Shown here one piece after another: positions 17,927 through 25,476 of a stretch of 37,906 bases of DNA (its first letter is position 1; the number at the start of each line of letters is the position of its first letter). The stretch is from an uncultured Prevotellaceae bacterium (GTDB taxonomy: Bacteria > Bacteroidota > Bacteroidia > Bacteroidales > Bacteroidaceae). The stretch is from the NCBI GenBank assembly GCA_946406555.1, contig CAMJLB010000013.1, forward strand, positions 1 to 37,906. The letters run 5' to 3'. A program made the translations under genes and the position numbers. The notes below the pieces were generated by a model, which worked only from the letters and a program-made list of their open reading frames with translations, searched no databases and was not told the DNA's origin.

Positions 17927-18532
17927 CTATTTTATTTGCTTCAGTGCCAGCTTCACCACCTGCTCCACGGGCAGCGATGGCTGCTGCTGCAAGATGGCCA
18001 CCACCACCTTCTGCGAGGGGGCCGGGGCAAAGCCCAGCATGGTGAGCGCCGACACGGCCTCGTCTTTCACCGCCGAGTCTACGGGCGACTGCACGCTGCC
18101 ACCGGCGGGTATCTCGTCGGCTATTCCCAGGTCTACAATCTTGTCTCTCAGGTCTACGATGATGCGCTGGGCGGTCATCTTGCCTATGCCCTTGATGCCC
18201 TGAATGAGCTTGCTGTTGTCCGTGGAGATGGCCGAGCAAAGCTCGCTCACGGTCATCGACGAGAGCATCATGCGGGCCGTATTGGCACCCACCCCGCTCA
18301 CGGTGATGAGCAGGCGGAACATGTCGCGTTCCTTTTTACTATAGAAGCCAAACAGCTGATAGGCATCTTCGCGTATGGCTTCGTGCACGTAGAGACGCGC
18401 CTCCTTCTTGCCCTGTATGGCGGTATAGGTGGTAAGCGAGATGCTCAGCCCGTAGCCCACGCCAGCGGCCTCTATCGTGGCAGCAGCAGGCGACAGCTCG
18501 GCAAGCTCACCCTTGATATATTCTATCATCAC
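17927..18532 (-). CDS. ruvA: Holliday junction branch migration protein RuvA
   Basis: RuvA binds four-way DNA junctions as a tetramer and loads RuvB helicases for branch migration in recombination. The 201-residue protein has domain I (OB-fold, MIEYIKGELAE... YVHEAIREDAYQLFGF) at about 1-65. The helix-hairpin-helix domain II follows, with LITVSGVGANTARMML and GIKGIGKMTAQRIIVDLRDK. The flexible linker and the RuvB-contacting domain III (EAVSALTMLGFAP ... EQVVKLALKQIK) occupy about 145-201. Two adjacent Met codons leave the start ambiguous by one codon. It leads the ruvA-sprA pair. I see no clear -7 box upstream. Confidence 0.96.
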   Translation of the reverse strand: MMIEYIKGELAELSPAAATIEAAGVGYGLSISLTTYTAIQGKKEARLYVHEAIREDAYQLFGFYSKKERDMFRLLITVSGVGANTARMMLSSMTVSELCSAISTDNSKLIQGIKGIGKMTAQRIIVDLRDKIVDLGIADEIPAGGSVQSPVDSAVKDEAVSALTMLGFAPAPSQKVVVAILQQQPSLPVEQVVKLALKQIK

Positions 18533-18681
18533 TTCTCTCTTTTATAAAAAACCTGTACTACAGTCGCCACCCCAAGACAAAGAAGCGGTCTCAAAACTGC
18601 GTATATATACGACTAAATAACGCACCGCGCCACCCTTTTATTGTATCGGCTGAGGAAATATCACGATTTTTCTCAGTGTTA

Positions 18682-19124
18682 TGTGGGAAGACAAGGCAAG
18701 GATTTGCATATTTATGCACGAAGCTTTTCGATAATCAAGACAAAGAAAATTTGCCTTTTAGAATGGCAAAAAGCCTGATTTGGCTACTTGGAAAACCAGC
18801 GAGACACAGTTTGCGATGCAATTCAGCCTTCGTTACAGCATCGTTTAGGCTCATCGGCGTTGCCGTTCATGCTGAGCCACCCCGTCAAACAGCCTATATC
18901 GTGATGCAATTCAGCCTGCACGACACCGCGAAACAGGCTGAACTGCATTGCCATTCAGCCTGAATTGCAAGGTCGTCTTTTCCAGATTTCGCAACAAACT
19001 GTTTATCAGCGACTTACAAAACCGTCCAAATTCCCTTATTTCGCCCTAAGATGAAGGTTGTTCCGAAATTTTGAATTCTGAGCGACTTTCCCCGAATGTT
19101 TATGCAGAAACACGACGCATAAAC
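18682..19124. repeat. dispersed non-coding element, copy 1
   Basis: This ~443-bp stretch aligns along its length with 34711-35173. Shared landmarks, in order, are TGTGGG, TTTTCGATAATCAAGACAAA, TTTTAGA, GTTACAGCATCG, AAGGCTCA/TAGGCTCA, and the hairpin CAGGCTGAA (18934-18942) / TTCAGCCTG (18954-18962). They are followed by CAACTTACAAA/GCGACTTACAAA and a terminal inverted repeat GTTTATGC...GCATAAAC near 19099-19124. A 95-codon open frame inside it is not conserved, because the matching DNA in copy 2 is read in another frame. Flanks 18533-18681 and 19125-19258 hold no gene that I can support. Confidence 0.75.
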
Positions 19125-19258
19125 TTCCAGTTTGCTTGTCTTTTTGGGAAACGAACTGCCATAATTGCCCTATCCATAATCCATAACTCTTATCTACACA
19201 AGGCAGACAAACAGAACCACACAAAGTAAATCGACAATAAACTTTTTCTCTAAATTGC

Positions 19259-19289
19259 TTTGCGATTCCGATTTTTTGTTGTATCTTTG
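19259..19289 (+). promoter_or_regulatory. promoter of the full-length Rpn gene
   Basis: TTTG (19259-19262), 19 bases, then TATCTTTG (19282-19289) is a textbook Bacteroidetes promoter. The following leader has the sequence GTGCA-TTTTAT-TGTAC, which can form a short hairpin before the ATG at 19335. The same arrangement is repeated at 20332-20385. Confidence 0.75.
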
Positions 19290-19334
19290 CTCCGTGCATT
19301 TTATTGTACATTATTTTTATGCTCACATAACGTT

Positions 19335-20264
19335 ATGTCGAAGTTTATCAATCCGTTTACGGATATAGGATTTAAGCGCATCTTCGGACAGGAGATTTCT
19401 AAGCCCGTCCTCATTGCCTTCTTGAATGCCCTCCTGGCAGGCGAGCGCAACATCGTCGATGTGCAGTATCTGGACAAGGAGCAGCCGGGAGAGTTGGCTG
19501 ATGACCGCTCACTCATCTACGACGTCTATTGCAAGTTGGAGAACGGCGATTACATCATCGTCGAGATGCAGAACAAGAGCCAGCCCTTCTTCAAGAACCG
19601 TAGCATCTACTACATCTCACGTTCCGTTTCCCGTCAGGGAGAGCCGGGGCCAGAGTGGCGCTACGACGTGAAGGCCGTATATATGATTGCCCTGCTGAAC
19701 TTTAAGCGTGATGACATATCGACGGAGTTCCGCACCGACGTGGCTCTGATGGATATGAGGCACAAGACGCTGTTCAGCGACAGGATAAGGCTGATATATC
19801 TGCAGCTGCCCTATTTCACAAAAGAGCTGGACGACTGCGAGACATTATTTGAAAAACTGATTTATGTATTGAAGAATATGGACGTATTACAGAGAATGCC
19901 GTGGCTGGCACAGGATGCCGTCTTCCAGAAACTGGCCAGCATTGCCGACGTGGCCTCGCTGAGCAAGAAAGAACGCTCCGACTACGACGAGAACCTTCGC
20001 GCCTACCGCGACACTATTGCCGTTATGGAGGGGCAATACTTAGAGGGCATGGAGAAGGGCGAAGCAAAGGGCCGTGCGGAAGGCGAAGCAAAGGGCCGTG
20101 CGGAAGGCGAAGCAAAGGGCCGTGCGGAAGGCCGTGCGGAAGGCGAAGCAAAGGGCCGTGCAGAAGTTGCCCGCAACTTGATAAAGCTGGGCATGCCAAT
20201 CAAACAGATAGCACAGGCAACAGGGCTTTCTGAAGAAGAAGTGACTGCCTTGCAACAAGGCTGA
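19335..20264 (+). CDS. Rpn-family PD-(D/E)XK nuclease / putative transposase
   Basis: The 309-residue protein belongs to the recombination-promoting nuclease family (PDDEXK_2). The core motif is visible as Asp63 (SLIYDVYCKLENGD) and Glu77-Met-Gln79 (IIVEMQNKS), the family's variant of D...ExK. Residues 242-277 are four GEAKGRAE-type octapeptides plus one half unit, encoded by a 24-bp tandem repeat. The end (NLIKLGMPIKQIAQATGLSEEEV) resembles a helix-turn-helix common in this family. The frame is open upstream to 19260, but the start MSKFINPFTDIG at 19335 matches the paralogue at the window start. It is a stand-alone gene with its own promoter, between a dispersed non-coding repeat and a second promoter-leader. 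Function in vivo is unknown: self-mobility, recombination or defence are all possible. Confidence 0.88.
   Translation: MSKFINPFTDIGFKRIFGQEISKPVLIAFLNALLAGERNIVDVQYLDKEQPGELADDRSLIYDVYCKLENGDYIIVEMQNKSQPFFKNRSIYYISRSVSRQGEPGPEWRYDVKAVYMIALLNFKRDDISTEFRTDVALMDMRHKTLFSDRIRLIYLQLPYFTKELDDCETLFEKLIYVLKNMDVLQRMPWLAQDAVFQKLASIADVASLSKKERSDYDENLRAYRDTIAVMEGQYLEGMEKGEAKGRAEGEAKGRAEGEAKGRAEGRAEGEAKGRAEVARNLIKLGMPIKQIAQATGLSEEEVTALQQG
20058..20165 (+). repeat. 24-bp in-frame tandem repeat in the Rpn gene
   Basis: Full units start at 20058, 20082, 20106 and 20142, with a 12-bp half unit at 20130-20141. Each encodes GEAKGRAE. Near-identical units suggest copy number that can change by slippage without shifting frame, altering the length of a charged helical linker. 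Confidence 0.95.
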
Positions 20265-20331
20265 CGCAGAAGCCTTACCACTGAGTTTACAACTGAGTTG
20301 GCAAAAAAAGCCAAACATTTTTTCCGAATCG

Positions 20332-20363
20332 CTTGCGCGGTTCGGATTTTTTGTTTACCTTTG
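20332..20363 (+). promoter_or_regulatory. promoter of the structured leader and surface-protein cluster
   Basis: CTTG (20332-20335), 20 bases, then TACCTTTG (20356-20363) fits the Bacteroidetes consensus. A start near 20370 would give a leader of about 258 bases before the ATG at 20628. The sequence through 20395 (including GTGCA-TCTTGG-TGCAC) closely mirrors the Rpn promoter and leader at 19257-19320. Confidence 0.65.
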
Positions 20364-20406
20364 CCCCCGTGCATCTTGGTGCACATACATTTTTATTTGC
20401 TCAATC

Positions 20407-20546
20407 GCACGTCGAATTAGGACCTCGAACAAGTGAACGGGCAATGACGATCATCAAAGAGGCTTGCGCTCTAAAGCGCAGGCGCTCCCATAGATGATTG
20501 TAGGTAGTCCTAAACCTGACGTGCGTATGGTGAATGCCTGCGCTTT
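20407..20546 (+). ncRNA. structured leader RNA, candidate attenuator or riboswitch
   Basis: Four nested helices can be drawn: P1 GCACGTC (20407-20413)/GACGTGC (20518-20524); P2 TTAGGAC (20417-20423)/GTCCTAA (20507-20513); P3 GATCATC (20449-20455)/GATGATT (20493-20499); P4 GCTTGCGCT (20462-20470)/AGCGCAGGC (20475-20483) with a CTAA loop. The 3' strand of P4, extended as AAAGCGCAGGC (20473-20483), is also perfectly complementary over 11 bases to GCCTGCGCTTT (20536-20546), which runs into TTTTATTATG. The two pairings exclude each other, the geometry of an attenuator. I do not recognise a known riboswitch class. The region 20265-20406 otherwise holds the promoter only, and 20547-20627 holds nothing recognisable. 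Confidence 0.6.
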
Positions 20547-20627
20547 TATTATGTCCAATAGGTTAGTGCAGGCTCTCCATAAAGGGAAAGATTTTTTAGT
20601 ATTAACCAATAAAAAAAGAAAGAGCAA

Positions 20628-23600
20628 ATGAAAAGATTACTGACTTTGGGAACAATGATTCTCTGCTCAATGCTCTCGGCGCTGGCACAGTTCAGTGGCT
20701 CGGGTAGTGGTACGGAGGAAAGCCCGTACCTGATTTTCAATGTGACACAGCTCTCACAGCTTTCCAACTTTGGAGGACAAGAGGGCGTGGTATTCCGACT
20801 GATGAAAGACATTGATGTGTCGGAGTGGATTAGCGACAACAACCCTCGGCAGGGATGGACACCCGTGGGTGTTCAAGCCACACCTTTCCAAGGCAAGCTT
20901 TTAGGCGAGAACCACAAGATTACAGGTCTAAGCATCACCCGTGCCTCAGAGAGCTATGTTGGTTTCTTCGGCTATCTGAGTGGAGCCACCATTACCGACC
21001 TCACCATCGAAGGAAGCGATGTAACGGGCGGCTCTAATGTGGGTACCTTTGTGGGGTATGCCACTAACAGCACGCTGACCAACTGCCATGCAAAGCTATC
21101 GGGTAAGGTATCATCGTCGAGTGGCAATTACGTTGGTGGTTTTGCTGGTACAATTTCGAGTTGTACAATCAACAATTTTAGCGTTGAGGCAACGGTGAGT
21201 AGCACAGGTGCCAGTTATGTTGGCGGATTCGCAGGAAGCGTGTCTGGAGAACTGTCAAACGGAACGGTGACAGGAAATGTGACAAACAACAAGCCTTATA
21301 CTGGTGGTTTTGCAGGAACAGGCACGCCGACTGTTTCCGACATTCTAGTGACAGGCAATGTGACGGGAACTACTTACGTCGGTGGCTTCCTTGGTGATGG
21401 CGGTGGCTCGCTTACCAACTGTTCTGTAAGCGGAAATGTAACAGGACAGGACTATTTGGGTGGTTTCATAGGGCAGGCATCTTCAACCTCCTTCAATACG
21501 TGCAATTATGTAGGAGATATGAGTGGCAATGGTTACATAGGTGGAGTTGCAGGTAATTTAGTGGCAGGAAGTTCTTCTACTTTCACTTCTTGTTTCTCCA
21601 AAGGAAAGATAACCGCTACAAGTGACTATGTGGGCGGCATCGTGGGTGCAAGTCAAGGTGGGTGTGTGGCTGGAATGGAAAGTTGTAGCCATTTTGGAGA
21701 TATTGTGGCTAAATCTTACGTTGGAGGCCTGATAGGGTCTATCCACGATAATAGTTCAACTCCCGAATTGCATACATATCACACATATGTTTCAAAGGGG
21801 ATATATAGCTGGTCTGACACATATAAAGACGAAATAATAGAAGGAACTATCCAGAACCTCAACATCAACAATAGTATCTCTATTGCCAATATTACAGGAA
21901 ACTCGGAAATTGGTGGATTAATAGGGCATGATGAGGCATCTGTGGGGTACACTTCAGAAGGAACAACAGAAACATTTACAACAAGTTCTGGAGAAAGATG
22001 GGCTACCTTTTCAAAAGATGGCGTAGGACAAAGCGGAACCATAACTTATACAGTGTATAAGTATTATCATAATACTATTTGCTACCAAATTACCAATTGT
22101 TATTACAGTGGGGATTTGTTAGGCAAAAGTGCGATTGGAGGATTAGTTGGCTTAAAAAATGGAGGCATAATATCAAGCTGTTATTCGTTAGCTTCACTGG
22201 ATGGTGAATTTAATATAGGTGGAATTGTTGGACAAATTAGCGGAACAACAAATTTGTCCCAGTTTACAAATTCAACAAAGGTATTATCTAATGTCTCCAA
22301 CAATTCGTTTATTTCAGCCTCTATTGGAAATGTAGGTCGTATATATGGTTCTGCAGAATCAGAATATGCCTTTATCGGTGCTCTTGGCTCCACCCAAGGA
22401 AACCGAGCTTTGGTGACCACAAAGGTTGTAAAGAGCGGTATCCTGCAGGAAGTAAATGATGACTTGCAGAACGGCACGAGTATCGGAGCAAATGCCCTGA
22501 AGCTGAAAGCTACCTACGGCGCATTAGGTTGGAACTTCGATACAGACTGGAACCAACTGGAAACAGAAAGCTATCCATACAAGAAATATCAGGCAGCCCC
22601 ACCGACCATCACCAGTACTTTGGAATCGCAGGCAACCACTATATCGGGTAAGAGTACGGATGGCGGAACGGTCTATCTGTACTATAAAGACAAGGAACCC
22701 GTATCAACGGTATGTAACGGCAACGACTGGTCGTTTACCACCGAACCACTGCAAAGCGGCGCACAGGTGCAGGTCTATGCCGATGCCGAAGGCTTGACAC
22801 CTTCTTACTTCGCCACAACCAACGTGGCATACCCAGGACTGGGCACAGAAGTAGCACCTTATCTAATATATACTGCAGAGGACCTGCAGGGTGTAAACAA
22901 GAGCGGCTACTACAAGGTGATGAACGACATTGACCTGACCTCTTGGATAAACGAGAACAGTCCTACGGAAGGCTGGCCTGCCATTGGTCTGAATGGCTCA
23001 GAGGCAGTCTACATAGATGGCGACTACCACAAAATCAAAGGACTGTGGACGAATACCACAAAAGACTTCAATGGTCTGTTCTCCAGCTTCCTTGTAGGAC
23101 AAATCAAGAACCTCACCGTAGAAGTGGCCACTGGCAAGAAAGTGAAGGGTGGCGATTACACGGGAATCCTGATTGGCCGTATGGCCAATGCGAAGATTGT
23201 GAACTGTACATTGAAAGGTGACGTAGAAGGTACCTTACATGTGGGAGGCATAGCTGGCAGTTTGGAGAATTCCGATATTAGTACACTTGTTTATAGCGGT
23301 AATGTTGCGACAACGACGACCGATGCATACGCAGGCGGCATTACGGGTATGGCCAATGGCGGCAGCATGAAGTCATGTCAGGCAGAAGGAACCGTCAGCG
23401 GAACCCTCTATGTGGGCGGCATTGCAGGCTTTGTCTCTCAGGCAGAATTGCAGGAACTGACCTTTAGCGGTAGCCTTGCCTCTAATACGGACGAGGCTTC
23501 TGTTGGCGGTCTCATTGGCAAAACAGAGACTTGCATGCTGACTGGTGGCAATGCCATGTCAACTATCACGACATCGGGCAACACTGCCTACGTGGGTGGA

Positions 23601-25454
23601 GCCATCGGCTATGCCGACGGTGGCGAGATTACCAAGAGCGTGGCCAATGATAATATCACAGTTTCCGGCTCAGAGAACTATGTTGGTGGACTTGTCGGCT
23701 ACAGCGATGCCGTCATCACACTGTCAAATGCCAATGGTTCTGTGACCGCAACAGGCGAAAACTCATACACAGGTGGATTGGTGGGCTACGCAAAGGGCAA
23801 TATAGCCAACTGCTATAGCACTGCCAATGTAAAGGGTACGCAATACACTGCAGGACTGGTAGGCTACACCTTCGCAGCGATAGACAAGTGCTATGCCAAA
23901 GGCAATGTCACCGGTCAGTTCTATGGAGCAGGTGTTGTCGCCAACATGGACGGTGCCGAGGCTTCCACCACCAACTGTGCCGCTATGAACAACACACTGT
24001 CACTGACAGCACAAACGGCTTGGGCAAGCCGTGTGATTGGAGGCTATGGCAACGGCTGTGCCGACCCGGACGAGAGCAATTTTGCATTGAACACGATGCA
24101 GGTTTCACTCAACGGAATCCCCACAAAGAAATACGACGACATTATGGAAGGCACCTCGAAGACACAAGCCGAACTGATGCAGTCGTCAACTTATCTGGCT
24201 ATGGGCTGGGATCTCACCAAAGACTGGTTCCTCAATGAAAACGAGACCTATCCTCTATTGCTGTGGGAAATCGATGCAAATCCTGTATCGGAAATCATAC
24301 TCGACAACACATCACTGCTTTTAGCTGTAGACAAGACAGCAACCATCGGTGCAACCATTCTCCCACTCAGTGCTTCGAACAAGCGCCTGACGTGGACAAG
24401 CAGTAACACCGCTGTTGCTACCGTTGAAGACGGGGTCGTCACAGCAATCAGCGAAGGCTGTGCCACAATTACTGCCACATCGACCGATGGCAGCAATGTG
24501 AAAGCTACCTGCCAAGTGACGGTAACCGCCAACAAGGATGCCGCAATCGCTTCGCTTCAGGAAGATCTGGCCCATGCCCAGACACTCTATGACAATAGTA
24601 CAGAGGGCGAGGAAATTGGCCAGTATGCCGTGGGGGCGCGTGCGGAGCTGCTTGACGTAATCAACAGGGTGAATGCAAGTATTTCGGATACCATGGACGA
24701 CGAATTGCTGGCCCAGTGTATTGCAGACATTCAGGCTGCTATCGCCCTGTTCGAAAGCAAGAAGATTAGTGGTGGAGACGATACGGACATCACACAGTTG
24801 AGCAACGCAATTTTCATTGCCCCCCTGGAAGCCTTGACTGGCAGTGAGCTTGTGGCCACTGTGGAACTGAAGAATGCCATTGAGGTAGGCGGCTACTCGT
24901 TCGACTTTGTGCTACCCGAAGGCGTGAGCGTGGCGAAGAATGCCAAGGGAAAGTTTACTGCTACACTGATTGACGACCGCCACGACGAGCATTCTATTTC
25001 TGTGAACTATGCCGATGGCTACTACAGCGTGGCAGTGCTGTCGCTGGGCGGTGGCGAGCTGAGCGGCAACGATGGCGGCATCATTTCGCTGCCCTTGGTA
25101 GTGAGCAGCGATATACCGGAGGGCACCTACCCCATTGAAATCAGGAACGTGAAGTTCTCTACGCCGGCTGCCGTGTCGGTGGCCGTGCCAAATGTCACTA
25201 CCTCTATCACCGTGAGCGACGTGCAACTGGGCGACGTGAACCAAGACGGACAGATAGACATTGCCGATGCCATCGGCATCGTGAACCGTGTGGTGCGCAA
25301 AGACTCAGCCACCTTCATTGAGAAAGCTGCCGACGTGAACGGCGACGGTCAGGTGGACATCGCCGATGCCATTGCCGTGGTGAATATCGTGGTGCGCAAA
25401 TCCAGCGGTGCCAGACAGCGCAAGGCCCACACAGACAACTTGGATCCCCAATAA
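20628..25454 (+). CDS. large secreted GLUG-repeat protein with Big-2, cohesin-like and dockerin modules
   Basis: This is a 1608-residue surface or secreted protein. The signal peptide is MKRLLTLGTMILCSMLSALAQ. Two copies of a capped beta-helix built from GLUG-type repeats (YVGGFAG, GGLVGYS) follow, at about residues 30-650 and 735-1185. Each begins with a similar cap (GTEESPYLIF... and GTEVAPYLIY..., each followed by a KDID/NDID-W segment). An Ig-like segment lies between them (~655-732). A bacterial Ig-like (Big-2) domain is at ~1218-1302 (TWTSSNTAVATVEDG). A helical FIVAR-like stretch covers ~1304-1382 and a cohesin-like beta-sandwich ~1390-1530. A C-terminal type I dockerin starts at 1535 with two intact calcium loops (DVNQDGQIDIAD, DVNGDGQVDIAD). 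No type IX sorting tail is visible; the dockerin occupies its place. The ligand is unknown. It heads a likely operon with the next two genes. Confidence 0.88.
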   Translation: MKRLLTLGTMILCSMLSALAQFSGSGSGTEESPYLIFNVTQLSQLSNFGGQEGVVFRLMKDIDVSEWISDNNPRQGWTPVGVQATPFQGKLLGENHKITGLSITRASESYVGFFGYLSGATITDLTIEGSDVTGGSNVGTFVGYATNSTLTNCHAKLSGKVSSSSGNYVGGFAGTISSCTINNFSVEATVSSTGASYVGGFAGSVSGELSNGTVTGNVTNNKPYTGGFAGTGTPTVSDILVTGNVTGTTYVGGFLGDGGGSLTNCSVSGNVTGQDYLGGFIGQASSTSFNTCNYVGDMSGNGYIGGVAGNLVAGSSSTFTSCFSKGKITATSDYVGGIVGASQGGCVAGMESCSHFGDIVAKSYVGGLIGSIHDNSSTPELHTYHTYVSKGIYSWSDTYKDEIIEGTIQNLNINNSISIANITGNSEIGGLIGHDEASVGYTSEGTTETFTTSSGERWATFSKDGVGQSGTITYTVYKYYHNTICYQITNCYYSGDLLGKSAIGGLVGLKNGGIISSCYSLASLDGEFNIGGIVGQISGTTNLSQFTNSTKVLSNVSNNSFISASIGNVGRIYGSAESEYAFIGALGSTQGNRALVTTKVVKSGILQEVNDDLQNGTSIGANALKLKATYGALGWNFDTDWNQLETESYPYKKYQAAPPTITSTLESQATTISGKSTDGGTVYLYYKDKEPVSTVCNGNDWSFTTEPLQSGAQVQVYADAEGLTPSYFATTNVAYPGLGTEVAPYLIYTAEDLQGVNKSGYYKVMNDIDLTSWINENSPTEGWPAIGLNGSEAVYIDGDYHKIKGLWTNTTKDFNGLFSSFLVGQIKNLTVEVATGKKVKGGDYTGILIGRMANAKIVNCTLKGDVEGTLHVGGIAGSLENSDISTLVYSGNVATTTTDAYAGGITGMANGGSMKSCQAEGTVSGTLYVGGIAGFVSQAELQELTFSGSLASNTDEASVGGLIGKTETCMLTGGNAMSTITTSGNTAYVGGAIGYADGGEITKSVANDNITVSGSENYVGGLVGYSDAVITLSNANGSVTATGENSYTGGLVGYAKGNIANCYSTANVKGTQYTAGLVGYTFAAIDKCYAKGNVTGQFYGAGVVANMDGAEASTTNCAAMNNTLSLTAQTAWASRVIGGYGNGCADPDESNFALNTMQVSLNGIPTKKYDDIMEGTSKTQAELMQSSTYLAMGWDLTKDWFLNENETYPLLLWEIDANPVSEIILDNTSLLLAVDKTATIGATILPLSASNKRLTWTSSNTAVATVEDGVVTAISEGCATITATSTDGSNVKATCQVTVTANKDAAIASLQEDLAHAQTLYDNSTEGEEIGQYAVGARAELLDVINRVNASISDTMDDELLAQCIADIQAAIALFESKKISGGDDTDITQLSNAIFIAPLEALTGSELVATVELKNAIEVGGYSFDFVLPEGVSVAKNAKGKFTATLIDDRHDEHSISVNYADGYYSVAVLSLGGGELSGNDGGIISLPLVVSSDIPEGTYPIEIRNVKFSTPAAVSVAVPNVTTSITVSDVQLGDVNQDGQIDIADAIGIVNRVVRKDSATFIEKAADVNGDGQVDIADAIAVVNIVVRKSSGARQRKAHTDNLDPQ

Positions 25455-25476
25455 CCCCAAAAAACAGAACAGAATT

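Noticed and set aside
18676..18963. 95-codon open frame with its own start upstream of the Rpn gene
   Set aside because: It lies inside the dispersed repeat. The conserved TTTTCGATAATCAAGACAAA block is read in a different frame in the second copy, so coding is not conserved.
20058..20165. CRISPR array
   Set aside because: The 24-bp units are contiguous with no spacers and encode a regular peptide repeat.
20407..20546. Known riboswitch classes (TPP, cobalamin, c-di-GMP, SAM, ZTP)
   Set aside because: None of their conserved core sequences could be found in the helices or loops, so it is reported as unclassified.
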